64,000 bases of DNA, from contig CAYURM010000005.1 of assembly GCA_964447155.1 (NCBI GenBank), forward strand, positions 62,001-126,000. Reading direction: 5' to 3'. This document shows, in pieces, positions 16,230-25,814 of the stretch. Each line of letters opens with the position of its first letter. Within the stretch, counting starts at the first letter, position 1. Below the pieces are notes generated by a model. It did no database searches and was not told the DNA's origin. It saw only the letters and a program-made list of their open reading frames with translations. Source of the DNA: SMBSF63 sp034003545. Lineage in GTDB: Bacteria > Chloroflexota > Anaerolineae > Anaerolineales > Anaerolineaceae. The translations under genes were made by a program, and so were the position numbers.

Positions 16230-17114
16230 ATGACAGGTAAGAACGAGGGAACCACGCAGGAACAACCACAGGAAGTCCAATGGTGGACGAGCGTTATCAC
16301 CCCGCGTGAGAAATGGTATCATCTGCGCCTGAAAGAACTGTGGGAATATCGCCAGTTGGTGTGGCTGTTCGTGCGCCGTGATTTTGTCTCGGCTTACAAG
16401 CAGACCATCCTGGGATATTTCTGGTTTGTGTTTCCGCCGATTCTGGCAGCGCTGGCGAGTACTTTTTTCTATGGCAATGTGATCAGCCTGCCTACCGACG
16501 GTCTGCCGCCCTTCCTGTTCTATATGTCGGGCACCTTCATGTTCAATATTTTCTCGAACAGTTTTATCAATACCTCCAATGTGTTTGGACAGAACGCGAA
16601 TATTTTTGGCAAGGTGTATTTCCCGCGGTTGACGATACCACTGGCACGGGTGTTGATCTACCTGATCAATGTGGCGGTGCAATTTGTGCTGTTCATCGGC
16701 TTCCTGGTGTATTTCATCTCCATTGGGGCGGATATTCAGCCCAATGTGTGGGCATTCATGCTGCCGGTGCTGCTGTTGATGTCCGTCAATATGGGTCTGG
16801 GGCCAGGCTTGATCACCTCAGCCATGACGGCTCGCTACCGTGACCTGGGGCAGTTGGTGGCATTCTTCACCACCCTGGTGACCTACGTCACCCCGGTGGT
16901 GTATCCGCTTTCGAATGTGCCGGAGCATCTCAAGATCTATTTCAAGCTTAATCCGGTAACGGCGATCATCGAAACTTTCCGCTATGGGTTCCTGGGGCAG
17001 GGCGTGCTCGATCTGGGGATGCTGGCATATTCTTTTACCGTGTCATTCGTTTTCCTGCTGATCGGTGTGTTCTGGTTCCGCAGCATGGAAAGCACTTTCC
17101 TGGATACGGTATAG
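16230..17114 (+). CDS. ABC-2 type polysaccharide export permease (Wzm-like)
   Basis: This integral membrane subunit has about six spans in 294 residues. The N-terminal LWEYRQLVWLFVRRDFVSAYKQTILGYFWFVFPP is characteristic of Wzm/TagG-type ABC-2 permeases. It should form a channel for a lipid-linked glycan with the ATPase encoded next. The ATG at 16230 has an AAGGTG site close by; the ATG at 16206 is an alternative. It follows legC by 30 nt and precedes the ATPase gene by 9 nt. Confidence 0.9.
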   Translation: MTGKNEGTTQEQPQEVQWWTSVITPREKWYHLRLKELWEYRQLVWLFVRRDFVSAYKQTILGYFWFVFPPILAALASTFFYGNVISLPTDGLPPFLFYMSGTFMFNIFSNSFINTSNVFGQNANIFGKVYFPRLTIPLARVLIYLINVAVQFVLFIGFLVYFISIGADIQPNVWAFMLPVLLLMSVNMGLGPGLITSAMTARYRDLGQLVAFFTTLVTYVTPVVYPLSNVPEHLKIYFKLNPVTAIIETFRYGFLGQGVLDLGMLAYSFTVSFVFLLIGVFWFRSMESTFLDTV

Positions 17115-17123
17115 GCGGAGATC

Positions 17124-18377
17124 ATGGGCAAAGTCATTTCAGTTGAACATCTCAGCAAATATTACCGCCTCGGTCTGGTTGACCGGCGCACCTTCCGTGA
17201 CGATATCCTCGTCCTGTGGAATCGCATGACCGGTAAGCCGGACCCCTATGGGCGCACCCAGAGCGAAGAAACCGGCATCTGGGCTTTGAAAGATGTCAGT
17301 TTTGAGGTGGAGCAAGGCGAGCGCATCGGTATCATTGGCTTCAACGGGGCGGGCAAATCGACCCTGTTGAAGATTTTCTCCAGGATCACCGCTCCGACAG
17401 CAGGGCAGATCAAGATCAAAGGCAAGGTCGCCAGCCTGCTGGAAGTCGGTACGGGATTTCATCCCGAGCTGACCGGCCGCGAGAATATCTACCTGAACGG
17501 CACCATCCTGGGGATGAAGCGTTCCGAGATTGAGAAGAAATTCGACGAGATCGTGGCGTTTTCCGAGATCGGCAAATTTATCGATACCCCGGTCAAGCGT
17601 TATTCCAGCGGGATGTATGTGCGCCTGGCGTTTGCGGTGGCCGCCCATCTGGAGCCGGAGATCCTCGTGGTGGATGAGGTGCTGGCGGTGGGCGACTTCG
17701 CCTTCCAGCGCAAATGCCTCGATAAGATGGAAGACGTGGCTACCGGCGGGCGCACGGTGTTGTTTGTCAGCCATAATATGGGCTCGATCAACCGCCTGTG
17801 CAACCGCGCCGTGTTATTACGCCAGGGCGAAGTGACCGCCATCGGGCCGACCGCCGCGGTGATCAACAAGTATATGAAGGAAAGCATCGCCGGGGAAGCA
17901 CAGTATATTCAGGAGCCTGATCCCGCAAAGCCGATGAATTTGCTGGAGGCATCGGTGGTCAATCAGGAAGGGGTGGTTGGCGCACAGTTTGGCTATGACG
18001 AGCCGGTCACCATCCGCCTGAAATACGAGATCAACCAGCCGGTGCGCGGCTGCTATGTGGGCATTGAATTATTGACCTCGATTGGCGTGAGTGTGTTTAC
18101 CACTGCTGACCATGATGCGGATGTGAGCATGCTCGAAGACCGCCAGCCGGGCGTGTATGAAAGTGAAGTGGTCATCCCGCGGGAATTCCTGATGCCCGGA
18201 GAATTTATGGTGCGGGTATGGATCGCGGACGGGTTTGCGGTGGTGGCCTATGAACGGGTGGATGCCCTGCGCTTCTCGGTGATGGATACCGGTACGCCGG
18301 GGTCGCATTTTGGGCAGGACTCGCGCCGCAGCCTCTTGCAGCCGATTTTCCCGTGGCGGACAAAAGGCCTGGATTGA
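17124..18377 (+). CDS. Polysaccharide ABC transporter ATPase with C-terminal carbohydrate-binding domain (Wzt-like)
   Basis: The nucleotide-binding half has Walker A GFNGAGKST near residues 72-80, the signature YSSGMYVRLAFAVAAHL and Walker B EILVVDEVLAVGD. After about residue 265 comes a beta-rich domain typical of Wzt_C, which in O-antigen exporters recognises the finished glycan's end. The 417-residue length fits. Start ATG has GGCGGAG upstream. The presence of this domain suggests that export depends on a terminal modification of the chain, as known for Wzt of Escherichia coli O9a. Confidence 0.93.
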   Translation: MGKVISVEHLSKYYRLGLVDRRTFRDDILVLWNRMTGKPDPYGRTQSEETGIWALKDVSFEVEQGERIGIIGFNGAGKSTLLKIFSRITAPTAGQIKIKGKVASLLEVGTGFHPELTGRENIYLNGTILGMKRSEIEKKFDEIVAFSEIGKFIDTPVKRYSSGMYVRLAFAVAAHLEPEILVVDEVLAVGDFAFQRKCLDKMEDVATGGRTVLFVSHNMGSINRLCNRAVLLRQGEVTAIGPTAAVINKYMKESIAGEAQYIQEPDPAKPMNLLEASVVNQEGVVGAQFGYDEPVTIRLKYEINQPVRGCYVGIELLTSIGVSVFTTADHDADVSMLEDRQPGVYESEVVIPREFLMPGEFMVRVWIADGFAVVAYERVDALRFSVMDTGTPGSHFGQDSRRSLLQPIFPWRTKGLD

Positions 18378-18410
18378 ATTAATAGCGATTAATCCGGGTA
18401 TGATTGGGTT
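18374..18410 (+). promoter_or_regulatory. cysC promoter, predicted leaderless
   Basis: TTGAAT (18374-18379), a 19-nt spacer and TATGAT (18399-18404) precede the ATG at 18411 by 6 nt. No ribosome-binding site fits. The spacing of the -10 hexamer to the start codon equals that at the DUF951 and tsaE genes. Confidence 0.45.
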
Positions 18411-19022
18411 ATGACAAAAAATATTCTCCCCCACAAACAATCTGTAACGACTGCGCAGCGCAGTGCGATCAAAGGGCATGCGCCGGTGGTGCTGTGGTTC
18501 ACCGGCCTGTCCGGCAGCGGCAAGTCAACGGTTGCCAATGCGGTTGACCTTGTGTTGAACGGAGCGTACCAGGCGCACACCTACCTGCTGGACGGGGACA
18601 ATATCCGCACGGGTCTCAATAGTGACCTGGGTTTTTCTCTCGAAGACCGCATGGAGAACATCCGCCGCATCAGGGAGGTGGCGCGTTTGCTGCATGACGC
18701 CGGCCTGATCGTGCTGACGGCTTTCATCAGTCCCCTGCGCGCCGACCGGCAGGCAGTGCGTGATTTGCTGGGAGAGGGCAATTTCCTGGAGATTTATGTC
18801 GATTGTCCGCTGGAGGAATGTATGCGCCGCGACCCGAAGGGCTTGTACCGGAAGGCACAGACAGGCGAGATCCCCGAATTTACCGGGATCAGTTCGCCGT
18901 ATGAGGCGCCCGAAGCGCCGGAGCTGGTGCTGGATACGAGCGTGCAGTCGCTGGAGGAATGTGTGGCGGCGGTGGTGGCATTGCTGGAGGAGCGGGGGAT
19001 TGTGGGGGGAAGGAACGTTTGA
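18411..19022 (+). CDS. cysC: Adenylylsulfate kinase
   Basis: CysC phosphorylates APS to PAPS, the sulfate donor for sulfotransferases. It has the P-loop FTGLSGSGKST near residues 30-40, LLDGDNIRTGLNSDLGFS, and the family pattern IYVDCPLEECMRRDPKGLYRKA. The length of 203 residues is usual. It lies 33 nt after the exporter ATPase and appears to have its own promoter. The matching cysD-cysN genes lie 6 kb further on, beyond a restriction-modification operon on the other strand. PAPS made here may serve glycan sulfation, but no sulfotransferase gene is in the window. Confidence 0.95.
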   Translation: MTKNILPHKQSVTTAQRSAIKGHAPVVLWFTGLSGSGKSTVANAVDLVLNGAYQAHTYLLDGDNIRTGLNSDLGFSLEDRMENIRRIREVARLLHDAGLIVLTAFISPLRADRQAVRDLLGEGNFLEIYVDCPLEECMRRDPKGLYRKAQTGEIPEFTGISSPYEAPEAPELVLDTSVQSLEECVAAVVALLEERGIVGGRNV

Positions 19023-19050
19023 AGTAGAGCTTGCAATAAATGGGAGGATG

Positions 19051-22014
19051 TCAAATTCCCTCAACAAACCTATCAAAACTATCCACCGGCTTGAATACTA
19101 CCTCATTGCCCAATGCCTTGAAATGCTCATATCCACACTGGATCTTGGCGTGCTCGGTCGGACGCAGGGCTTCAGCCAGGATATTCCCCTTGGTTTCCAG
19201 CACAAAGTACAACTTTTGATCTCCATCATCCTCAACCAAAACCGCCCAGTCGGGATTATAGGAACCAATTGGTGTATTGATCGTGAACCAATCGGGAAGT
19301 TTGGCATAGGTCTTCACGCTGGCATTGCTCTCAAAACGCTGTGCAAAATTGGCTTCCGTGTCTGAATCGTAGATCACATATTCATAAACAGATTTGTGAC
19401 TTTCCAGCATATTTTTGGATAGATACCCATACAATTCTTCATTCTCAAATTTTTCCTGAATGTAATATTCGTTATCACCTATTTTCGTATATTTAATCCC
19501 ATCCACAATCATCATCCGCAGTTCGCTGGAGATGATCTTGGAAACCTCGTCCATATACTTTTGCGGGTTCTTCTTGAAAAGAGACAAAGTCTTGCTTTGG
19601 ATTAAAATATCAACAATGGTCTTGCGCTTCAGGAAAGTCTTGTTTTGCAAGAAGGTAACAATATCCGGCAGGAAAACACGTTCATCTACCACACCAACCA
19701 TGTAGGCCTCTTTCTCTTCCGCCAAAACGCCACCGGCTGTGATATCTAACCCGCCTCTGCGATACATCCACTTCGGAGCGCGCACATCGATTTCCTGGGC
19801 AATCACCCTGCTGCATTTTCTGACCAACTCATCACTGTCAAATTGCACGGAATACGTGGTTTTGTATTTGATCCTGTCCCAAAGCCCCTTGAATTCAGGG
19901 CTTAAGAACACCTGTTTGTTCAATTTGACTTTGCGTTTGTCATCGCTGTTCTTGATGTTCAACTTGCCGCTGACTTTGCGCGTCAAGGCTGTAATTTTAT
20001 CCTTGCTGGCTTCAAATTTCTCCGGCAATTCAAAACGATCCTGCTTCAGATCAAGCTTGAGCTGATCGGTGACCTTACCGCGAGCGTCAATGTATTCTTT
20101 CTCCTGGAAGAACGCAAACAACTCTTCAGAGGCTTCCTGGCCCAGATAGGCCACAGTACCATCTTCCTGTTCAACCGGGATATTGGCGAAGGTGTGGGCT
20201 TCGATCACGCCAAAGCGGATGCCTTCTTCCTGCTCGATTTCTTTCTGCAGCCCTTCAGCAAAATCCTCATAACTTTCATTTGCCATCACGGTCAGGGTAT
20301 TCACCTCAAAGCCGTGCAGACGTTCACCGTCCTGGTTGACGCACAGGCGCATTCCGCGCCCGATTTCCTGACGACGTTTGACATCAGACTTGGTTTCATT
20401 AAGCGTGCATATTTGGAAGACATTGGGGTTATCCCAACCTTCCCGCAGGGCAGAGTGGGAGAAGATAAAACGCAGGCGGCTGTCAAAACTGAGCAGCCTT
20501 TCCTTGTCCTTCATGATCAAGGTATAGGCATCTTCATCGTCCTGGGTTTGACCGCTGGTATCCTTGAAAGTTTTGGTGCGCTTGTCAATAGAGAAGTACC
20601 CATCGTGCACCCGTTCAACTTCTTCGTCAAAATCAATGCCTTCAAAAAGTGTGTGATACTTCGGCTTGCGGATCAATTCCCGATAAGCCTTCTCAAACAT
20701 TTCAGCATAGATCCCTTTTTGCGGGTTTCCTTCTTCATCATAAGAGCGGTAATTCGAAACGCGGTCAATGAAGAACAGACTCAGTACCTTGACGCCCTTC
20801 TTGTTGAGGATCAATTCTTTGTCCAGATGTTCTTCTATGGTCTTGCGGATCTGCATTTCTTTCAGCATCAATTGGTCAACATCCCCAATTGTTTCCCCCA
20901 GGCGCAGAATATCCGGCTTGCTGGTGAAATCAATGTATTCGTTGCCTGGCTCGCAGTAAATATCTTTGACCACATAGCCATCATATACTTCCCGGCGGCC
21001 AGACTTATCATACAGATCATCACCGCGCTTGAATGTAACCGTCTTCTTTTGAATGCCATTCTTTCCCTGCACATCAATTTCCAGCCGCGCGGTGATCGGG
21101 GACTTCTTATTGTTCACCGAAACCAGGCGCATATAGGCATCATTGTGTGCATTTGTAGCTTCAAAGCCAGCTACCTCGATCTGTTTGACCAGTTCCAATT
21201 CATAGGCATCAATCGCATCCAGTTTATAAATCGGATCGTGCTTCTGCACGTGAGTGGCAGAGTAGCGGAAAATGCACAATGGATGCAACGATTCAATTGC
21301 TTCTCTTGCCTTTTTTGTTGTATCTACAGATTGCGGCTCATCAATGATCACGAAAGGGTGAGTTTCCTGAATCAATTCAATCGGACGCATTCCGTTCAGG
21401 CGGTCATTAGGGCGGTGAATGATATTAGCTTTGGTTTCCTTGCTGGGATCCGTGAAACTGCGGCGGAAAGCATCAATATTGATGATCATAATTTGAATAT
21501 TGTCGCTCACTGCAAAATTGCGCACCTGATCCAGCTTGGAGCTGTCATACACAAAGAATTCACAAATGGTATTATCGTAAAGATTTTTGAAATGCGCATC
21601 CGTGATCTGCAAGGATTTCATTACCCCTTCCTTGATTGCCAAAGAGGGGACAACAATCACAAATTTGGTAAATCCATAGGCCTTGTTCAATTCATAGATT
21701 GAGCGCAGGTATACGTAAGTCTTTCCCGTTCCAGTCTCCATCTCCACATCAAAATCATATTGACCGACAACAAGCTTCTTTGTTTGAGGCAGACCATTAC
21801 GCAGCTGAATGGCTTGCAGGTTTTTGAAAATATCTTCGGCATCCAATTCAAGCCGGTTGCCTATGCCATTCTGCGTGTCCTGCAAACCAATCTGGCCGAT
21901 CATATAAGAAACGGTAAAGTTAGACTGTTTTGGGGTTTGCCCCAGAAACAAGTCTTTCACCGATGCAATAGCGTGCTGTTGATAGTCAAGACTGGGATTG
22001 AATTGTAATTTCAT
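19051..22014 (-). CDS. res: Type III restriction enzyme, Res subunit
   Basis: Res is the ATP-dependent translocase and nuclease of a type III restriction-modification system and acts only in complex with Mod. The 987-residue protein shows METGTGKTYVYLRS (motif I, near 94-107), the DEPQ box in place of DEAD, SHSALREGWDNPNVFQI and QEIGRGMRL (motif VI). At the C-terminus YNPDWAVLVEDDG and FVLETKGN supply the D and ExK of a PD-(D/E)XK nuclease. All core motifs look intact. It is the last gene of a mod-unknown-res operon, convergent with cysC. Confidence 0.94.
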   Translation of the reverse strand: MKLQFNPSLDYQQHAIASVKDLFLGQTPKQSNFTVSYMIGQIGLQDTQNGIGNRLELDAEDIFKNLQAIQLRNGLPQTKKLVVGQYDFDVEMETGTGKTYVYLRSIYELNKAYGFTKFVIVVPSLAIKEGVMKSLQITDAHFKNLYDNTICEFFVYDSSKLDQVRNFAVSDNIQIMIINIDAFRRSFTDPSKETKANIIHRPNDRLNGMRPIELIQETHPFVIIDEPQSVDTTKKAREAIESLHPLCIFRYSATHVQKHDPIYKLDAIDAYELELVKQIEVAGFEATNAHNDAYMRLVSVNNKKSPITARLEIDVQGKNGIQKKTVTFKRGDDLYDKSGRREVYDGYVVKDIYCEPGNEYIDFTSKPDILRLGETIGDVDQLMLKEMQIRKTIEEHLDKELILNKKGVKVLSLFFIDRVSNYRSYDEEGNPQKGIYAEMFEKAYRELIRKPKYHTLFEGIDFDEEVERVHDGYFSIDKRTKTFKDTSGQTQDDEDAYTLIMKDKERLLSFDSRLRFIFSHSALREGWDNPNVFQICTLNETKSDVKRRQEIGRGMRLCVNQDGERLHGFEVNTLTVMANESYEDFAEGLQKEIEQEEGIRFGVIEAHTFANIPVEQEDGTVAYLGQEASEELFAFFQEKEYIDARGKVTDQLKLDLKQDRFELPEKFEASKDKITALTRKVSGKLNIKNSDDKRKVKLNKQVFLSPEFKGLWDRIKYKTTYSVQFDSDELVRKCSRVIAQEIDVRAPKWMYRRGGLDITAGGVLAEEKEAYMVGVVDERVFLPDIVTFLQNKTFLKRKTIVDILIQSKTLSLFKKNPQKYMDEVSKIISSELRMMIVDGIKYTKIGDNEYYIQEKFENEELYGYLSKNMLESHKSVYEYVIYDSDTEANFAQRFESNASVKTYAKLPDWFTINTPIGSYNPDWAVLVEDDGDQKLYFVLETKGNILAEALRPTEHAKIQCGYEHFKALGNEVVFKPVDSFDRFVEGI

Positions 22015-22029
22015 TATTCGTTTTCCCTC

Positions 22030-22754
22030 TCACTTCTCATACATCCGTTCAGGTAAATCTGTCCAAAACTGAATCACGGCATTGAAATAATCAATAAAAT
22101 CTTGATTTGTTATTGTTAGAGTTGTGTCTAACAATGTAACTCCATATTTTGTCATTCCATCGGTAAGCATGAATTCATTACCAGTATTAAAAAAATCGGG
22201 GCGTATTGTTTTTAGTGTACTTGCAGAACGCCCTTCGCCATGCTTTATTACATTAACTAATTGCCTCATTTCATTAATTTTAGACCAACACTGCAAGCTC
22301 TTGACCTCCACCTGGAATTGCCGAAAAATTTCCCATAATTGCTCTATATTGAAATCCACTATTGGTTGTCCCTTATTCCCAACTAATTCAAGCCGCTCTG
22401 TTTCAAATTCTTTTTTCAGAAACAAGGATATCTGTTGTTCCCAAACCTGACACATACATGATATCCACATAGCTAAAGTTCGATACTTCATTATCTCCAG
22501 AATCGTATAGCGATCATAACCTTGCTCCATGATCCAAGTTGACAAATCAGCCCTATCATTATTATCAATTTCACCATTTACTATTGATCTTGAAGCCGCT
22601 TTATGCAAATTTTCCTCATATCGTTTTGCATCTCCTTCTGTATCTGCAAATCCAGGCTCAATTTTCTCAAAATATAGCTCTTTAATTTGAGTAATTTCCT
22701 TTATAAAATGTTCTCTTTGATACTTGTATAAATAAAGTTGTCTTTTCTTGTCAT
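22030..22754 (-). pseudogene. Unknown gene between mod and res, frameshifted near its start
   Basis: A good start, AAGGAG then ATG at 22752-22754, opens a frame that ends after 17 codons. The following frame, open without ATG or GTG until a TTG at 22608, continues to 22030. One extra A in the AAAA run (complement of 22743-22746) joins the two into a protein of 241 residues that begins MTRKRQLYLYKYQREHFIKE. The conserved-looking body (WIMEQGYDRYTILEIMKYRT, VIKHGEGRSASTLKTI) matches no family I know. It may be a real frameshift, a slippage-dependent gene or an assembly error. Codon use is AT-rich like the end of mod. Confidence 0.65.
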
Positions 22755-22766
22755 TAGAGAAACTCC

Positions 22767-24656
22767 TTAAACACTCACAATCTCATCAATGCCTGCATTA
22801 CGCAGGATCTCTTTAGTATTCGTCTTCACGCTGTCATCCTTGAAGCCATTGTCCTTGAACACCACCCGCATCACTTCCGGTTTCAAATCTTCTTTCAGGC
22901 GCACGATCTCATTGGCAACATCCGTGGTGATCTCCCGATCCAGGCAGATCATCAATGCCCCATAACCGATGGAGTAAATCTTCTTCCCGCCAATTTCATA
23001 TTCTTCAAGCGGCAGCGTCAGATCAATGCCATACTTGAGCATAATCTCATACACCACATCCAGCTCGCTGCGCCCATCCACATAATTCTCAATGACATCT
23101 AGCAAACTTTCTTCGATGTTTTCAGTATCTGGGTTCCACTTCTTCAAGTTGGAACTATCTAACTTGAAAACCTTGAAACCAACATCCAGATCATCAGGAT
23201 GTACCGAAGCGTTTTCTCCCAAAATGGAAGGTTGCTTTTTTCGCTTTTTCTGCAATTCGGCTTTGATCTTCTCGCCTGCCCGCCGGATACGTTCTTTACC
23301 AATCTCACAAATATTTTCATAACCAGCTTTGCGTGCTTCCGTATTTTCATCGGTTGGCTCAGGCAGTTGCACCATAATGAATTTTCGCTTGCAGCCATCT
23401 TTACTATTCAATTTCATAACAGCATGCGATGTTGTTCCACCACCAGAGAAGAAATCAAGCACTATATCATCATTTGCTGTAGTTAGTCTTAACATTTTGA
23501 TAATCAGCGAAGAAGGCTTCGGTGTATCAAAAAGATTATCTGAAAATAAATCTAATATTTCTTTTTTCCCAGCTTTATTGGTTGCGATATTTTCCCAATA
23601 GTTCGTTACTGGTTGCCCAGAGCTTTCGAAAGAATAAATTACTCTTTGTGGAACACCATTTCCATCAATGCCGTAATATACCCGCTTTTCCTCTACCAAC
23701 CTTTGAAAACTATGCTGTGGATAAGCCCATAATCTGTCATGAACTTTTCCGGTTGGTGTTGCTATCTTATATTGATAGCCACCACCACTTAAACCTTTTG
23801 AAACAGTTAAAGGCACTGGACGCCATTTTCCTAACGGGAACTGACTATTAGGGTCTTTATAACTTTTCTTAATATATTCTTCAGATAATGGTTCAGAAGC
23901 AAATATTGCACTACTTGTTTTCCCATAAGTAAGTATATACTCCCCCTGAATCGCGACATTTTTGGAATCACTCGAAATTTCCTTTTTTCGCTTCCACATA
24001 AAAGAAGTTATAAAGTTATCTTCGCCAAAGAGTTCGTTACATATTTTTTTTAGGTTTTCCATTTCATTATCATCGATAGAAATGAATATAACCCCATCAT
24101 CCCGCAGTAAGTTCCTCGCCAGACGCAGCCGCGGGTACATCATATTCAACCAGTTGGTATGGTAGCGCCCGCTGGCTTCACTGTTGGTGCTGACTCTTTT
24201 GCCTTCCTCATCCACCTGGCCAGTCATGGCAAGATAATGCTGCAAAGGATCTTTGTAATCATCGGGATACACAAAATCCTTTCCTGTGTTATAAGGCGGA
24301 TCGATATAGATCATCTTGACTTTGCCGTGATAAGATTTTTGCAAGAGTTTGAGCACTTCCAGGTTGTCGCCCTCGATGTACAGGTTTTCCGTCGTATCCC
24401 AATCCTTGCTTTCTTCCTTGCACGGGCGCAACGTGCCCACTGAAGGCGATTGCGCCAATCTCAATGCGCGGCTCTTCCCCCACCAGGTGAAGTTATATCG
24501 TTCCTCATTATCATCCGCATATTCCCCCAAAACCGCTTGCAGCTTCTCAAAATCAACGCTATCCTCGCAAAATACTTCGGGAAAGATTTGCTTTAGTCTT
24601 TGAATATTCTCAGACACGATGTCTGCGGATTGTCCGTTGAGTGTGGTTTCGTTCAT
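22767..24656 (-). CDS. mod: Type III DNA modification methyltransferase, Mod subunit
   Basis: Mod methylates adenine N6 and provides target recognition for Res. It has the beta-class motif order: IDPPYNTG (motif IV, near residues 117-124) before DFFSGGGTTSHAV (motif I, near 399-411). GYENICEIGKERIRRA follows, as in other type III Mods. The middle (about 215-380) is the target-recognition region and is visibly more AT-rich than the flanks. The protein has 629 residues. The start ATG is at 24656, divergent from cysD. It ends 12 nt before the frameshifted gene. Confidence 0.94.
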   Translation of the reverse strand: MNETTLNGQSADIVSENIQRLKQIFPEVFCEDSVDFEKLQAVLGEYADDNEERYNFTWWGKSRALRLAQSPSVGTLRPCKEESKDWDTTENLYIEGDNLEVLKLLQKSYHGKVKMIYIDPPYNTGKDFVYPDDYKDPLQHYLAMTGQVDEEGKRVSTNSEASGRYHTNWLNMMYPRLRLARNLLRDDGVIFISIDDNEMENLKKICNELFGEDNFITSFMWKRKKEISSDSKNVAIQGEYILTYGKTSSAIFASEPLSEEYIKKSYKDPNSQFPLGKWRPVPLTVSKGLSGGGYQYKIATPTGKVHDRLWAYPQHSFQRLVEEKRVYYGIDGNGVPQRVIYSFESSGQPVTNYWENIATNKAGKKEILDLFSDNLFDTPKPSSLIIKMLRLTTANDDIVLDFFSGGGTTSHAVMKLNSKDGCKRKFIMVQLPEPTDENTEARKAGYENICEIGKERIRRAGEKIKAELQKKRKKQPSILGENASVHPDDLDVGFKVFKLDSSNLKKWNPDTENIEESLLDVIENYVDGRSELDVVYEIMLKYGIDLTLPLEEYEIGGKKIYSIGYGALMICLDREITTDVANEIVRLKEDLKPEVMRVVFKDNGFKDDSVKTNTKEILRNAGIDEIVSV

Positions 24657-24844
24657 AGGTTGGGTTCTTTCTCCAAAGATCGCTTTAAACTTGATTTCAA
24701 TTTCTTTCCTGCCGGGAATAATGAACTGTACCAGAATATTATATCCCTTCTCCTGTGATCAGATGCCCGATAGCGGTTTTCTGCCTTCCCCATTTTCATG
24801 GCGAATTGCCATGATCGAGGGCGGGCTGTTCATAGTACAATATC

Positions 24845-24884
24845 CCAGCAGTGGGAAACAGGTTTCCACTGCTGGCATTTTGTT
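24845..24884 (+). promoter_or_regulatory. Hairpin in the cysD leader, possible attenuator
   Basis: CCAGCAGTGG (24845-24854) pairs with CCACTGCTGG (24866-24875). Four inner pairs GAAAC/GTTTC lengthen the stem, and CATTTTGTTT follows. It lies 47-86 nt before the cysD start in the 274-bp divergent mod/cysD spacer. It looks like a weak terminator in the leader. No known riboswitch core was recognised upstream. Confidence 0.45.
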
Positions 24885-24930
24885 TAAGCCTGTCGCTACA
24901 TCAAAAAAAGGAAAGCAGGAATTATTTTTT

Positions 24931-25812
24931 ATGGATCATCTTGACGAACTGGAGAGCCTGGGCGTTCATATTTTTCGGGAAGCCTACGCCAATTTTAAAA
25001 ACCTGTGTATGTTGTGGTCAATGGGCAAGGACAGCACGGTTCTGCTGTGGCTGGCCAGGAAGGCTTTTTTCGGGCATGTACCTTTTCCGCTGGTGCATAT
25101 CGACACGCATTACAAGATCCCGGAGATGATCGCCTACCGCGATCAGTTGACCCGCGACTGGCATTTGCCAATGGTGGTGGGGTCCAATACGGAAGCCCTG
25201 GAAGCCAAACAGACCTTCCCGGATGGGAATGTTGACCGCATCCGCTGCTGCGGACTGTTGAAAACCGAAGCCCTTAAGAATACGATCAACGCTACCGGCG
25301 TGCGGATGCGCTTCAACCATGCCATGGATCGGTATGAAGAAGAGGAGAACTCCCAGCCGTATGAAGGGGTGATCGTTGGTGCACGCGCAGATGAAGAAGG
25401 CTCGCGTTCCAAGGAGCGCTACTTCTCCCCGCGGGACAAGCAGAACGAGTGGAACATCGGCGGCCAGCCGCCCGAGTTCTGGAACCAGTTTAAGACGGAT
25501 TTTGCGCCCGGCACGAATGTGCGCATCCATCCCCTGCTGGACTGGACAGAGCTGAATATCTGGGAATACATCCACCGCGAGAACATCCCCACCGTGTCGC
25601 TATATTACAACCAGGGCGACGGCACGCGCTACCGCTCGCTAGGCTGCTATCCGTGTACCATCCCGGTGGCGTCAGAAGCGCGCAACGTGGAGGAGATCAT
25701 TGAGGAATTAAAGACCGGCAAGTTTTCCCATATTGCCGAGCGCGACGGCCGCGCCCAGGACAAGGACGACGGCGGCGGTCTGGAAACCCTGCGCCGGGAA
25801 GGATATATGTAA
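24931..25812 (+). CDS. cysD: Sulfate adenylyltransferase small subunit
   Basis: CysD is the catalytic subunit that forms APS from sulfate and ATP with the GTPase CysN. The PP-loop SMGKDSTVLLWLARKAF is near residues 30-46. The family patterns LVHIDTHYKIPEM, IRCCGLLKTEALK, GARADEEGSRSKER and RYRSLGCYPCT are all present. The ATG at 24931 has AGGA 10 nt upstream. An upstream frame from 24619 would cross the mod start and the leader hairpin and is rejected. cysN begins 2 nt after its stop. The 293-residue length is normal. Confidence 0.95.
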   Translation: MDHLDELESLGVHIFREAYANFKNLCMLWSMGKDSTVLLWLARKAFFGHVPFPLVHIDTHYKIPEMIAYRDQLTRDWHLPMVVGSNTEALEAKQTFPDGNVDRIRCCGLLKTEALKNTINATGVRMRFNHAMDRYEEEENSQPYEGVIVGARADEEGSRSKERYFSPRDKQNEWNIGGQPPEFWNQFKTDFAPGTNVRIHPLLDWTELNIWEYIHRENIPTVSLYYNQGDGTRYRSLGCYPCTIPVASEARNVEEIIEELKTGKFSHIAERDGRAQDKDDGGGLETLRREGYM

Positions 25813-25814
25813 AC

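Noticed and set aside
20194..21702. 502-codon plus-strand frame opposite res
   Set aside because: It is antisense to the conserved helicase motifs of res and lacks a start signal or recognisable domain.
24619..24930. 104-residue N-terminal extension of CysD
   Set aside because: The extension would start inside the divergent mod gene and read through the leader hairpin; CysD family similarity starts at the ATG at 24931.
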